A model generated the notes under the pieces. That model saw nothing but the letters and a program-made list of their open reading frames with translations. It had not been told where the DNA came from and ran no database searches. A stretch of DNA of 64,000 bases from VXPW01 sp965115815 (GTDB lineage: Bacteria > Pseudomonadota > Alphaproteobacteria > TMED109): the NCBI GenBank assembly GCA_965115815.1, contig OZ220465.1, forward strand, positions 3,472,001-3,536,000, written 5' to 3'. Shown one piece after another: positions 26,897 to 37,596 of the stretch. The position numbers and the translations under genes are program-made. Each line of letters starts with the position of its first letter. Position 1 is the stretch's first letter.

Positions 26897-27835
26897 GTGA
26901 ACGGAGGAGGAGGCGCCCGGACCGGATGCGGACGCCGCGCCGGCGGCCGGGCGGCCCCGGCCGGCCGGACCCGGTCGAGCGAGAATTTCCCCGTTGTTTC
27001 CTGGCTGCAGCCGCGACGACTTCGACCCCACGTGGCGGCCTTCTACGCGCTGGCTCGGGCCATGGACGACATCGCCGACCACCCGTGTCTGGATCCCGCA
27101 GCCAAGACCGCACGTCTCGACGGCTACGCCGCCGCCCTGCGTGGCGACGCTTCCGCGATCCCGGCCGCGCCGGAAGCGCATGCGGTTCGGCGAAGCCTGG
27201 CGGCGACCGGTGTGACCGGACGGCACTGCCGCAACCTCATCGACGCCTTCCGGCAGGATGCCGTGCAGTCGCGCTACGACACTTGGGACGAGCTGATGGA
27301 GTACTGCGACCGGTCGGCCGCCCCGGTCGGCCGCTATCTGGTCGACCTGCACGGCGAAGCTCCCGCGGCGTACGCCGCCGCGGATGCCTTGTGCCATGCC
27401 CTGCAGGTGCTCAACCACCTGCAGGATTGCGCGGACGACTACCGGATCCTGAACCGGATCTACCTGCCCCGGGACTGGATGACGGCGGAAGCGGTGGACG
27501 AATCGGCCTTGGCGGCGCGCCGGTCGACGAGGGCCCTGCGGGCCGTACTCGACCGCTGCCTCGATGCGACCGACCGGCTGCTCGTGCGGGCCGGACGGCT
27601 TCCTGCCCAACTCCGGGGTACGCGGTCGGCCGTGCAGGCGTCGGTGATCGTCTGCATTGCGGAACGGCTCTCGGCGGCGTTGCGCCGGCGCGACCCGCTG
27701 GCGGAGCGGGTGGTGCTGACGCCACCCCAGTACCTCGGCTGCGGCCTGAAGGGAGCGCTCCGGGTGATGGCCGGGAAATCCCCGCGCCGGCGGGCGGCGG
27801 TTCTCCGCTCCCGGCCGACCGGCCCGTCGTCATGA
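26897..27835 (+). CDS. hpnC: Hydroxysqualene synthase HpnC
   Basis: 312 residues from GTG at 26897, the most downstream plausible start before the conserved SSENFPVVSWLQPRRLRPHV. The squalene/phytoene synthase fold has its two Asp motifs at AFYALARAMDDIADHP and LQVLNHLQDCADDYRIL. HpnC converts presqualene diphosphate to hydroxysqualene. Followed by hpnD and hpnE on the same strand, forming the three-enzyme alternative to eukaryotic squalene synthase. The product may feed hopanoids or carotenoids; no squalene-hopene cyclase is in the window. Confidence 0.92.
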   Translation: MNGGGGARTGCGRRAGGRAAPAGRTRSSENFPVVSWLQPRRLRPHVAAFYALARAMDDIADHPCLDPAAKTARLDGYAAALRGDASAIPAAPEAHAVRRSLAATGVTGRHCRNLIDAFRQDAVQSRYDTWDELMEYCDRSAAPVGRYLVDLHGEAPAAYAAADALCHALQVLNHLQDCADDYRILNRIYLPRDWMTAEAVDESALAARRSTRALRAVLDRCLDATDRLLVRAGRLPAQLRGTRSAVQASVIVCIAERLSAALRRRDPLAERVVLTPPQYLGCGLKGALRVMAGKSPRRRAAVLRSRPTGPSS

Positions 27836-28013
27836 TCGTCCGCGACGGGAAACCGCCGCCGCGGTCCGTCGACCGGGTCCGGGAGCCTCGGCCGGCGCGG
27901 GCAGGCAGGCGCGCCGACCGGACGCGGCGGCCCCGGCGAACCCCGATCCCCGACGCCCGGGAAGACGGCGTTGCGGTCCGATTCCCGGATGCGCGCCGAC
28001 CGAATCCTGCCGC

Positions 28014-28949
28014 ATGACCGGACCGGATGCCGGGTCCGATCCGGGAACGGGATCTCGGAAGGCGGCCGCGCCGCCCGATCCGCTCCCATCCCGCCTTCGC
28101 GGCGCCGCGGATGCGGTGGACCCCCGGGCCCATGTGGCCGGCGTGCTCGCACGCTCGGGCACGTCGTTCGTCTGGGGGTTGCGGGTGCTGCCGCCGGAAC
28201 GACGGTCCGCGATGTCCGCGATCTACGCGTTCTGCCGGGAGGTCGACGACATTGCGGACGGCCCCGGGAGGGTCGCCGACAAGCTCCGGGCGCTGGCCGC
28301 CTGGAAGGAAGAGATCGGCCGCCTGTACGCGGGACGCCCAACGCGGCCGACGACGAAGGCCCTGCTGGAGCCCGTCCGGGCGTGCGGGCTGCCCGAACGC
28401 GAGTTCTTGGCCGTCCTCGACGGCATGGAAATCGACGCGGCGCCGACGGTCCAGATGCAGAGCATGGGCGACCTGCGGCGCTACTGCCGCAAGGTGGCGG
28501 GTTCGGTCGGCATGCTGACGGTCCACACCTTCGGAAGGCCCCGGTATCCGGGACCGCAACTCGCGAAGAGCTTGGGGAACGCGCTGCAGATGACCAACAT
28601 TCTGCGCGACCTGAAGGAGGACGCCGCCCGGCGCAGGCTGTACGTTCCGGTGGACCTGCTGCGGAAGCACGGCGTGGCGGCACGGCCGCCGGAGGCGGTC
28701 CTCGAGGATCCGAAGTTCCCGGACGCCTGCGCGGAACTGGCCGAGTGCGCCCGCAGTCACTACGCGGAAGCCGGTCGGTTGCTGGAGGAGCTCGGGTGGC
28801 GAAACCTGCGCCCGGCGATGCTTGCGATGACGGTCTACCGGGAACTGCTGGACCGCCTCGAAGGACGGGGGTGGCGGCGGACCGACTTCACGGTCCGTCT
28901 GTCCACCGTGCGCAAGATCTGGCTCGCATTCCGGTACGGCCGGCTGTAG
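28014..28949 (+). CDS. hpnD: Presqualene diphosphate synthase HpnD
   Basis: 311 residues. Squalene/phytoene synthase family with SAIYAFCREVDDIADGPG (first Asp motif) and LGNALQMTNILRDLKEDAAR (second), plus the RRYCRKVAGSVGML segment. It condenses two FPP into presqualene diphosphate. A 178-bp GC-rich gap separates it from hpnC; hpnE starts 10 bases after its stop. Confidence 0.94.
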   Translation: MTGPDAGSDPGTGSRKAAAPPDPLPSRLRGAADAVDPRAHVAGVLARSGTSFVWGLRVLPPERRSAMSAIYAFCREVDDIADGPGRVADKLRALAAWKEEIGRLYAGRPTRPTTKALLEPVRACGLPEREFLAVLDGMEIDAAPTVQMQSMGDLRRYCRKVAGSVGMLTVHTFGRPRYPGPQLAKSLGNALQMTNILRDLKEDAARRRLYVPVDLLRKHGVAARPPEAVLEDPKFPDACAELAECARSHYAEAGRLLEELGWRNLRPAMLAMTVYRELLDRLEGRGWRRTDFTVRLSTVRKIWLAFRYGRL

Positions 28950-28959
28950 CGACCCCGAA

Positions 28960-30255
28960 GTGGGCGTGATTCATGTCGTCGGCGCCGGTCTCGCGGGGCT
29001 CGCGGCCGCCGTGTCGCTGGTGCGCCGCGACCGCACCGTCGCCCTCTACGAAGCCAGCGGCCACGCCGGCGGCCGGTGTCGCTCGGTTCCGGATCGCCGG
29101 CTCGCGCGCACCGTCGACAACGGCAATCACCTGCTGCTGAGCGGCAATCAGGCCGCGATGCGTTATCTGGCGGACATCGGCGCCGCGCACGAACTGCAGG
29201 GACCTTCGTCCGCGCGCTTTCCGTTTCTCGAACTAGCCACCGGCCGACGCTGGACCCTGCGGCCCGGCCGGGGCCCGATCCCGTGGTGGTTGCTCAGCCC
29301 GCGTCGGCGGGTGCCCGACACGACGGTCCGGAGCTATCGGCCTGCCCTGCGGCTCTCCCGGGCCGGGCGCGGCCGCACCGTACAGGACTGCGTGCCCGGG
29401 GACGGGGTCCTGTGGGCGCGATTCTGGGAGCCGCTGGCGCTCGCGGCCCTGAATACGCCCGTCCGGACCGCCGACGCGCAGCTGCTGTGGTCGGTGCTCC
29501 GGAGCCTCTTCGTCAAGGGCGAGGGCGCATGCCGGGCGCGGGTAGCCCGGATCGGGCTGTCGGACACGTTCGTCGAGCCGGCCCTGCAGCTGCTTGCGCG
29601 TGCGGGCGTCCGAACCCGGTTCGGGTGGCGGCTGGGTCGAATCGCGTATGCCGACCGCCGGGCGCGGAGGCTGGAATTCGGGGACCGGACGGTTCCGCTG
29701 GAAGGGCACGACCGGGTGGTGCTGGCCCTGCCGCCGGCGACGACGGGAGATCTGGTGCCGGGAATCACCGTTCCGCGGACCAGTCACGGCATCGTGAACG
29801 TGCATTTCGCGTTGCCGGAACCCGCCCGGTTGCCCGCAGGAGCACCGTTTCTCGGGCTGATCGGAGGTACGGCGCAATGGCTGTTCGTTCGCGACACGGT
29901 CGCCTCGGTCACGATCAGTGCTGCCGACGCCCTCGCCGAAGTCGCGGCCCCGGAACTCGCGCGCAGAACCTGGCGGGACGTTGCCCTCGCACTCGACCGC
30001 GCGCCCCGGCCGGTGCCCGCCTTCCGCGTGATCAAGGAGCGCCGGGCGACGTTCGCCCAGACGCCGGCGGAAGTCCGGCGACGTCCCTCCACCCGCTGCG
30101 GGTTCGAGAACCTGTTCCTGGCCGGCGACTGGACCGACACGGGTCTCCCGGCCACGATCGAAGGGGCCGTCCGGTCGGGGTGGGCGGCGGCGAATGCGGC
30201 GATGGGGCGCGCCGGAACCGCGGATCGCACCGGCCGGGGCACGTCCGCGCGATAG
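28960..30255 (+). CDS. hpnE: Hydroxysqualene dehydroxylase HpnE
   Basis: 431 residues from GTG at 28960; a GTG two codons later is also possible. FAD/NAD amine-oxidase-type fold: VIHVVGAGLAGLAAAVSLVR at the N-terminus, GGRCRS, DNGNHLLLSGN, and the C-terminal FLAGDWTDTGLPATIEGAVR. It reductively removes the hydroxyl of hydroxysqualene to give squalene, completing the HpnCDE route. Confidence 0.93.
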   Translation: MGVIHVVGAGLAGLAAAVSLVRRDRTVALYEASGHAGGRCRSVPDRRLARTVDNGNHLLLSGNQAAMRYLADIGAAHELQGPSSARFPFLELATGRRWTLRPGRGPIPWWLLSPRRRVPDTTVRSYRPALRLSRAGRGRTVQDCVPGDGVLWARFWEPLALAALNTPVRTADAQLLWSVLRSLFVKGEGACRARVARIGLSDTFVEPALQLLARAGVRTRFGWRLGRIAYADRRARRLEFGDRTVPLEGHDRVVLALPPATTGDLVPGITVPRTSHGIVNVHFALPEPARLPAGAPFLGLIGGTAQWLFVRDTVASVTISAADALAEVAAPELARRTWRDVALALDRAPRPVPAFRVIKERRATFAQTPAEVRRRPSTRCGFENLFLAGDWTDTGLPATIEGAVRSGWAAANAAMGRAGTADRTGRGTSAR

Positions 30256-30886
30256 GGAGAGGAGGACCGGGCGGGCGCAGAAGGTGCAGGCCGCATCGGG
30301 GTTCGGTCGAAACACGCGAAGACGTTCGGGAACCGTTTCCGACGCCGGAATCGACCTTCGGCCCCGCCGCGCCCCGTGCACGACTCCCGGTCCCCGTTCC
30401 GCGCCGGGGCCCGGCCTGTCTTCGGCCGCACCTCGGGCGAGATTCCGGAGCCGCGGGCCGTTCACGGATCCCGTGGAAGGGCCGCGTCGCCTTCACAGGC
30501 CCGGCCCGTCACCCGACCGCGGGCCGGATCCGGTACTGCGCCGGCGCGGCGATCCGGTATCGTGGCGGGAACGCGGGAACCTGGAACTCCGGGGGCCGCG
30601 AGCGACGCCGGTGGGGGCGGACGTCCCGCCATTCGTCAGGGGACCGAACGGTGCGACACCGGGCGGTGCGCAAGCCCCCGCGCCCGCACGGCTTGCGCGG
30701 CGGGCCATGACGGGTCCGGCCGCCGCCGTATTCCGCCCTCCGCCGTGCCGACGCCAGACCTGTCGGAGCGTGCGCGACGACCGGCATCCGCGCCCGACGA
30801 ACCGTCTTGCGCTGGCCCGAGGGGTCCTGAAGGTTCCGGTTCGCAGCGCGCCGAAGCACGAACCGACGCCCAACCCGCTACACTCA
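30256..30886. other. Gap of 630 bp with no recognised gene
   Basis: No frame on either strand has recognisable features. Several long frames exist only because stops are rare at this GC level. Confidence 0.4.
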
Positions 30887-30962
<76 letters not shown>

Positions 30963-31034
30963 GCCGACCTCCTGTCTGACACGTGCCCGGACAGGTGTCA
31001 ATCCGGGCCGCCGTCCCTTCGGTCCGGGATCGTT

Positions 31035-31870
31035 TTCTTCGAGACCGGTGCCGACGGACATCCAACCAAGCCTTTCCCATGCTCCGGGGATTCTGCGAAC
31101 GTTGGATGAAGGGAGGCGAACGGCCGGTTCTGGTGGTGTGTGGGATGTGCGGAACCGTTCCCGGGGCGTTGCAGGCGCGGGGTTGGTCCCTTGGGCGCCC
31201 GGGTTTCGAAGTGTGGCAGCGGGTCGGTCTGTCCGATCCCTGGGGAGGGCTCGGCCGCGGAGCGGCCGCTCAGGGTCGGGTCCGGGCGGCGAGGGCTTCG
31301 CTGCGGTTCCACTGCAGGCGTCGCCGGGTTTCGGCGAGGCTTTCGGCCTCGCGGCGGTGGGCGAAGATCCCCGCGAGCGCAAGGTGGTGGAGACAGACCC
31401 GGTGGGCCGGACCAGGGCCGGGGCGGGTCCGGCAGGCGTCCTCGTCGAAGACGCCGTCCCGTGGGCGATGATTCCGATTCTCCACCGCCCCGTGGCCCCG
31501 ATTCCGCCGGAGCCGATCCTCCGGCGCCACGGCCTCGGGATCCCGCGAGGTGCGGACCTACGCGGTTTCGGTGTCGTTGTTTCGGCTCTCGTTCCCCTTC
31601 TTCTGCGGCTCCCGGTAGCGGGGGATGCAGGCGATCGGGCGGACGCAGGGGTCGTGGATCCGGCGCTGGGGCGGGGTCAGGACGGGGAGGGAGCGCGGCT
31701 CCGGACGTCCGTGGGCCGGTTCCGGATTCTCCGTGAAGGGGCCGGTGGCGTCTCTCTCCCAGGGGATGCGGTCGAGGATGGCGAAGGTCTCCGGCGCGTG
31801 GCTCTTGACGGAGAAGAAATAGTGCCCGCCCGAAACGTACTGCCATTTGACTTCAGTGATGAAAGTGCGC
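31035..31870 (-). mobile_element. ISAs1-family remnant (C-terminal part)
   Basis: Minus-strand coding, frame-broken, includes NRGHGAVENRNHRPRDGVFD, then EDACRTRPG and HHLALAGIF, matching the ISAs1 end (RGHWxIENRLHWVRDVTFxED, then LRNLA). A longer and better-preserved relative lies at 33830-35190; the two share about 770 bp, starting from CCAAGCCTTTCCCATGCTCC. Confidence 0.7.
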
Positions 31871-32094
31871 TATTGAAGGGGCGAAGAATCCGACTGTAGG
31901 GCGGGCCCTGTTTCAGGGATTGCTTCGGGTCGCAAGACAGTATCCACGAAAGTCAGACTTACAAGTCAGCCTTGCGCATGCCTTCGGACGTGCGGTTGAA
32001 CGGTCCTCATCGGCAGGACAAGTGTGCCGCCGGCAAGCGGGAAGTTATGGATCGTTGGGCCGCACACCTGATCGGCTGACGGGCCCTCGGACCC

Positions 32095-32122
32095 GCCCCG
32101 CGACAGCATCCCGTCGCGGGGC
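32095..32122. terminator. Strong hairpin downstream of RTX gene 4
   Basis: GCCCCGCGAC, 8-base loop, GTCGCGGGGC: a perfect 10-bp stem 13 bases beyond the RTX gene 4 stop. There is no T run, so it may act as an mRNA 3' stabiliser rather than a classic terminator. Confidence 0.5.
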
Positions 32123-32134
32123 AAGACGCGTCTT

Positions 32135-33028
32135 CTATGCCAGAAACTCGAAATCGGATGCGGTCAGCTCATCCGCAGAAACATACCAAAGCGTAATGCT
32201 CCAGTCGCCACCCGGGCCGGTAATCACCGCATCTCCTTCGTCGTTGTCTTTGATGGTCAGGTCCGCGAAGGTCAGCCTGCTGCCACCAACCTCCTTCAGT
32301 CCCACCAAGACGATGATGTCGTTTTCACGACCCTTGCCAAAATCCCTGATATCGTCGTGTCCACTATCGATTACGGATTCAGTATCGGCCCGGAAGACGA
32401 AGCGGTCGCCGCCCTTGCCGCCGGAAAACGTGTCGTGGCCGGCCCCGCCGTCCAGTTCGTCGTGGCCCCTGCCGCCGTAGAGATCGTCGTGGCCGGCCCC
32501 GCCCATCAGCACGTCGTCGCCGCGGCCGCCGGAGAGCGTGTCGTGCCCCTTGCCGCCATCAATCCAAGGGTCGTCGTCGTTGCCGCCGCGCAGGAAGTCG
32601 TTGCCGTCGCCACCAGAAAGACGGTCCTTTCCGCCGCCGCCGTAAAGCCGATCGACACCCTGGTGACCCTGCAGGTTGTCGTCGCCCGTCCCTCCGTACA
32701 GGTGGTCGTTCCCGTCTTTGCCCAAAAGCTCGTCATCGCCGGCGCCGCCCCAGAGCCAGTCGTCGCCGGCGCGGCCATCAAGCCGGTCATCGCCTCCACG
32801 GCCCCAAAGCCAGTCGTTGCCGTCGTCGAGATCATCACTTCCGTCGCCGCCATCAAGCCGATCGCGGCCGCGGCCGCCGTGCAGCTGGTCGTCGCCCGCG
32901 CCGCCGTAAAGCGTGTCGCCGCTCTCGCCACCGTAGAGCATGTCGTCGCCCTTGCCGCCGTAGAGTGTGTCTCGGCGGGTGCCTCCGCGCAGCGTGTCGT
33001 CGCTGTCGGTTCCATGGATTGTCGCCAT
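32135..33028 (-). CDS. Short RTX protein 4
   Basis: 297 residues, intact. ATG at 33028 with GGGGATGA upstream. It begins directly with MATIHGTDSDDTLRGG, has about 20 nonapeptides to residue ~215, then a cap RFVFRADTESVIDSGHDDIR, DFGKGRENDIIVL, and ends SADELTASDFEFLA. No Sec signal; the DFxF C-terminus suggests type I secretion. Flanked by ISAs1 remnants and not part of the two-gene cassettes. The repeats are more divergent than in the other copies, so this is probably an older paralogue. Confidence 0.88.
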   Translation of the reverse strand: MATIHGTDSDDTLRGGTRRDTLYGGKGDDMLYGGESGDTLYGGAGDDQLHGGRGRDRLDGGDGSDDLDDGNDWLWGRGGDDRLDGRAGDDWLWGGAGDDELLGKDGNDHLYGGTGDDNLQGHQGVDRLYGGGGKDRLSGGDGNDFLRGGNDDDPWIDGGKGHDTLSGGRGDDVLMGGAGHDDLYGGRGHDELDGGAGHDTFSGGKGGDRFVFRADTESVIDSGHDDIRDFGKGRENDIIVLVGLKEVGGSRLTFADLTIKDNDEGDAVITGPGGDWSITLWYVSADELTASDFEFLA

Positions 33029-33230
33029 CGTTCATCCCCGGTTCTGGTTCTCATGCGCCAAGATTGGCGGCCCCGCACTCTACCACCGATGGCGATCCAG
33101 ACACCCCGCCGGCTGCAGGTGCACGAAACGGTCCCGGAGGGTGTCCCGATACCGCCAGACCTTGACGTGTGACCGACCGCCGGAAATCCGGGATACCGGC
33201 CGTTCCTGCCGCCGGCCGACCCTCGACCCA

Positions 33231-33600
33231 TGTTTAACGAGATGCCTCCGATTCGGGCCCGGAATCGCCGATGTCCAGGGCTCTGAGCGCAGATAACCCT
33301 TGGAAAACAAGGGTCGTTCCATCGAGATCTCCGAAGTGGTGCCCGTTTCTCTTGGAGGGCCCTTGCGGGCGGACCGATCGGGATTGAATTGGAGTGCAGG
33401 TTCCTGCGACGGACCCGGGCCGGCGGCGGCAGAGGTCGCTCCTACCCAACCGAATCCGGGCGACGCAGCATCTACGACGCGCTGGGGATCCCCCACACCC
33501 CGGAGGCCTTCGAAGGCGGGCTCGGAAACCGGTTTCGCGGACGCACTGTAGTGCTTGGAGAGCTTTGGAAGGGCGTCCAAATCAGGGCTCTCCCACGCTG
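33231..33600. repeat. Dispersed repeat, second copy (see 13201-13580)
   Basis: Shares TTGCGGGCGGACCGATCGG and GACGCGCTGGGGATCCCCC with the copy at 13.2 kb in the same order. No gene recognised. Confidence 0.7.
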
Positions 33601-33752
33601 CATTCGATCTTGTCGACTGCTGATGGAGGGGGGTTGCACAGGCCCAATCCTGCCGGGTTTTCTGGCCGCGGGACCGTCCACGGGTCGCCGCAGCCGGAAA
33701 ACCTGGCAGGAATGCGGAAATTTGTGTCCCGTGCAGCGGTCCTTCACAACCG

Positions 33753-33790
33753 CCGGGTAGGAAGGGTCGTTGCCGAGCCCTCCTACCCGG
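33753..33790. repeat. Inverted repeat at an ISAs1 remnant end
   Basis: CCGGGTAGGAAGGG, loop TCGTTGCCGAG, then CCCTCCTACCCGG. The same hairpin with identical loop occurs at 54942-54980, just beyond another ISAs1-type gene, so it probably belongs to the IS terminal region. Confidence 0.65.
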
Positions 33791-33829
33791 CACATCAACC
33801 ACAGTGTGGGAAAGTCCTCGGGTGGAGAG

Positions 33830-35190
33830 GGTCCAAGCCTTTCCCATGCTCCGGGGATTCTGCGGACGTTGGATGAAGGGAGGCTGAAACGGCCGGTTCT
33901 GGTGGTGTGTGGGACTTGCGGAACCGTTCCCGGGGCGTTGCAGGCGCGGTGTGGGTCCCTTGGGCGCCCGGGGTTCGGAGTGTGGCAGCAGTTCGGTCCG
34001 TCGGCCCCCGGGGAGGGCTCGGCCACGTGGCGGCCTCTCCGGTCCGGATCCGGGCGGCAAGGGCTTCGCTGCGGTGCAACGGCAGGCGTCGTCGGGTTTC
34101 GGCGAGGCTCTCCGTCTCGCGACGGTGGGCGAAGATTCCCGCGAGCGCAAGGTGGTTGCGACGGGCCCGGTGGGCTGCTCCATGGCCGGTGCGGGTCCGC
34201 CAGGCGTTCCTCGCCGAAGACGCCGTCCCGTTGGCGATGATTCCGGTTCTCCACTGCCGTGGCCCCGATTCAGCCGGAGTCGATCCTCCGGCGCCGCGGC
34301 CTCGGGAGCCAGCGAGGTGCGGACCTGCGCGGTTTCGGCGTCGTCGTTTCCGCCCTCGTTCCCCTTCTTCTGCGGCTCCCGGGAGCGGGGGATGCGGGCG
34401 ATCGGACGGACGCCGGGGTCGTGGATCCGGCGCTGGATCGGGGTCAGAACGGGGATGGAGCGCGGCTCCGGACATCCGTGGGCCGGTTCCGGATTCTCCG
34501 TGAAGGGGCCAGTGGAGTCTCTCCCCGTGGATGCGGTCGAGAAGGGCGAAGGTCTCCGGCGCGTTGCCCTAGACGGAGAAGACATCGTCGGCGCCGGAGC
34601 GTTCCGGGATCCGCTTCGCGGTCGTGCGGGTCGTGTGCAACGCGTCGAGGGGGATCACCCGGCCGCGGATCGCACGGCGTTCCAGGAGATCGTGCGGGGC
34701 CGCCAGCTCGCCACCCTCGTCGCCGAAGTTCCGAAGTGCGAAAGGTGCGCCGGAGGCGAGGTCGACCCGGACCCCGGTCTCGGGGTGGCCCGCGCCGTTG
34801 CGGTGGGCGCCGCGGATGCGCGTGCCCTCGGCGGTCCGCGCCCGGGCCAAGGGCAGCCGGGGCCCACCATACCGGCGGATCCCGTCCTCGAGAGCTTCGG
34901 GGTCGATCCTCGGGACCCCCGAGGGATCGTGGACGTGGAGGGGGCTCGCAACGGCCTGTCCGGCGGTTCCGCCAGGCGCCGACGGCCGCCAACTCCTCCT
35001 GCGACCGTACCTGCGCGAACGGCGCAGCGGCGAGGCCGCCCTTCCTGTGGGCGAGCTCGGCGAGGAGGGGGATGCACCGCACGCAGGCCATCGTGGGCTT
35101 GCGTCCCTGCCGCCGGCGGAAGTCGGGGATGCGAAGCCGTTCATCGTGGAGCGCCCGCATCGCCCCGGGGTGGCGCGGGATCACATTTCG
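33830..35190 (-). mobile_element. ISAs1-family transposase remnant, several frameshifts
   Basis: Pieces in order on the minus strand: FAQVRSQEELAAVGAWRNRR (the AlTQxxLxxLGAWKNPxTG region), RRAIRGRVIPLDALHTTRTT, then AKRIPERSGADDVFSV (central DDE region, usual TADALHTQ and VKGNQP), and WRTGIIANGT-like sequence near the C-terminal ENRxH motif. No single frame survives. The N-terminal DUF4338 part found in the related gene at 53960 is not evident here. Confidence 0.7.
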
Positions 35191-35205
35191 TGCGCTAAAC
35201 TTTTT

Positions 35206-35760
35206 TCAGATGGTCAGCCTTCGGGCGCCTCCGGGGACCTGGGGGGTCGGACCGTGGGCCTGCCGGAAGGTCGCCGTGACCCGCTGCTGTCCCTCGAGGT
35301 CGGCACGGAGGCGGTTCCAGCTTCGAGGATCACCGTTCGCTTGGAGTTTGCGGCGGATCATCGGGACCCATTGGTAGGCGAGGACGGAGAGGAACCCGTG
35401 GCCGTCGACCCGGAATTCCTTGGGATGGAAGATCGGCCGCCGGCCCAGTTCGGATTTCCGCGACCGAAACCCGGCCTCCAAGTCCGTGCACATCATGTCG
35501 GTGCGCCCCAAGGAGTCGTCGTCCCAGTCGGTGCGATGGGAGCGCAGGGCATGGACGCCGGGACGGGTGCGTTCGGGGTCGGGAGCCGGCCGGCGCTTCC
35601 CGGTCACGGCCGTGGCCTGGGCTCCGAGATCGTCGGTGGCCACCTCGATGACGTCGTGTGGGGCAGCCCGACGGCATGGCTCCTGGATCCGGCCGATCCT
35701 GCGCCCGATGTCGTCGACGCGAAGACACCGTTCCCGGCCGTTCGCCTACGATCGCTACCT
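35206..35760 (-). mobile_element. IS1634/IS4-type transposase remnant (C-terminal)
   Basis: The minus-strand frame 35206-35643 reads CTDLEAGFRSRKSELGRRPI, FHPKEFRVDGHGFLSVLAYQ and RADLEGQQRVTATFRQAHG, the C-terminal YREx-type region of IS1634-like transposases (FRxLKSELGLRPIyHrkexRiexHlFitvLAYhl). The N-terminal part is missing or shifted. Confidence 0.65.
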
Positions 35761-36369
35761 TTCGGTAGTCAATGAAGGGCTTGAAACAGGGTAAGGGCGA
35801 CATGACCGGCAGCCTCGAGCCCGGTCCGGCCAACCGGCCTTCCCTCGGCTCGCCCGCGGCACGGAATTCCCGATCCCGAAAGCACGTGTCGACTACCTGA
35901 CCCGTTACCGCACCCTGCGCGGGCCAAGGCATGACGGGTCCGGCCCTCTCGGCCGCCGCCGTCTTCCGCCCCTCCGCCGTGCCGGCGCAGCGGGATCGAA
36001 GTCCGACGGGCATGCCGTTGCACTGCACGGCGGACCGGAATTCGTTACGTATGGGGCATCGAAAGATCCCGCACGGACCGGCGGGACGGGTTCGCCGTCG
36101 GCCCGGCCTCCCGATGCCCGGCTCCGGTTCCCGCCGCCGGGAGATCGCGGCCCGCTTCCGGGAACCGCAGGCGCGAAGGCGACCGGCCGGCGCCGTCCCG
36201 CCCCCCTCCGCGCGACCGGGAAGATCTGCGGGAACTCGCCGCCGAGGACCCGCCGGCGGCGGTCCCGGGCACCGGCGACCGTCCGTACCAGCCCGGATCC
36301 GGCGTGCTATATCCACCTCCGCGCAAGGCCTTCCGCCCCTCCCCGCCCGGTACCGCAACGGAGTTCCGC
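35761..36369. other. Gap of about 600 bp before argG
   Basis: No gene recognised. The argG promoter must lie here. Confidence 0.4.
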
Positions 36370-37596
36370 ATGTCGGACGTGCACGACGCCCAGGACGTGA
36401 ACAAGATCGTGCTCGCCTACTCGGGCGGCCTCGATACCTCGGTGATCCTGCGCTGGCTGCAGGAAACCTACCGGTGCGAGGTGGTCGCCTTTTCGGCGGA
36501 CCTCGGGTACGAAAGCGTGGAACGGGCCCGCGACAAGGCGGAGCGGATGGGCGTGCGCGACATCCGCATCGAAGACCTGCGCGAGACCTTTGTCCGCGAC
36601 TACGTCTTTCCGATGTTCCGGGCCAATGCGCTCTACGAGGGAACCTACCTGCTCGGAACGTCGATCGCCCGCCCGCTGATCGCCCGCCGCCAAGTCGAAA
36701 TCGCCCGCGAAACCGGCGCCGCCGCGGTCGCGCACGGTGCCACCGGCAAGGGCAACGACCAGGTCCGCTTCGAGCTCAGCTACTACGCGCTCGATCCGGA
36801 CATCCGGGTGATCGCTCCTTGGCGAACCTGGAACCTGCGGTCCCGGACCGATCTGCTCGCCTATGCCGAAACGCACCGGATCCCGGTCGAACGGGCAAGC
36901 GCCGGCGAACCCCCCTACTCGACCGATTCCAACCTGCTGCACACGTCCTACGAAGGACGGGCTCTGGAAGATCCGTGGCACGAACCCGACGAAGCCATGT
37001 TCCAGCGGACCGTGGCTCCGGAAGCGGCGCCTGAGGCGCCGGAGTACGTGGAGATCGACTTCGAGGCCGGCGACCCGGTCGCGGTGGACGGCACACGGTT
37101 GACACCGGCCCGGCTTCTGGAACGGCTCAACGATCTCGGAGGGAGGCACGGGATCGGACGGCTGGACCTGGTGGAGAACCGTTTCGTCGGCATGAAGTCC
37201 CGCGGCGTGTACGAGACTCCCGGCGGCACGCTGCTCCTGACCGCCCACCGGGCCGTCGAATCCCTGACGCTGGACGGCCCGGCCCTGCGCACCCGGGACG
37301 AGATCATGCCGCGGTATGCGTCGCTGGTGTACAACGGATTCTGGTTCGCGCCCGAGCGGGAGATGCTGCAGGCCCTGATCGACGAATCGCAGCGGAACGT
37401 CACCGGCACCGCCCGCCTGAAGCTCTACCGGGGATCGGCCCGCGTGGTCGGACGCCGGTCCCCGAGAAGCCTCTACAGCGAACGCATCGCAACGTTCGAG
37501 GCCGATTCGGTCTACGACCAGAAAGATGCGGAGGGCTTCATCCGCCTGCACGCGCTTCGCCTCCGGCAGCGGCGGCGGATCATGAACGGCGGCTAG
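36370..37596 (+). CDS. argG: Argininosuccinate synthase
   Basis: 408 residues from ATG at 36370 with GGAG just upstream; the longer frame is rejected. The ATP-pyrophosphatase P-loop is KIVLAYSGGLDTSVILRW; also ARRQVEIARETGAAAVAHGA then TGKGNDQVRFE, and YSTDSNLLHTSYEG. It joins citrulline and aspartate in arginine biosynthesis. Converges with yggT; the stops overlap by four bases. Confidence 0.96.
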   Translation: MSDVHDAQDVNKIVLAYSGGLDTSVILRWLQETYRCEVVAFSADLGYESVERARDKAERMGVRDIRIEDLRETFVRDYVFPMFRANALYEGTYLLGTSIARPLIARRQVEIARETGAAAVAHGATGKGNDQVRFELSYYALDPDIRVIAPWRTWNLRSRTDLLAYAETHRIPVERASAGEPPYSTDSNLLHTSYEGRALEDPWHEPDEAMFQRTVAPEAAPEAPEYVEIDFEAGDPVAVDGTRLTPARLLERLNDLGGRHGIGRLDLVENRFVGMKSRGVYETPGGTLLLTAHRAVESLTLDGPALRTRDEIMPRYASLVYNGFWFAPEREMLQALIDESQRNVTGTARLKLYRGSARVVGRRSPRSLYSERIATFEADSVYDQKDAEGFIRLHALRLRQRRRIMNGG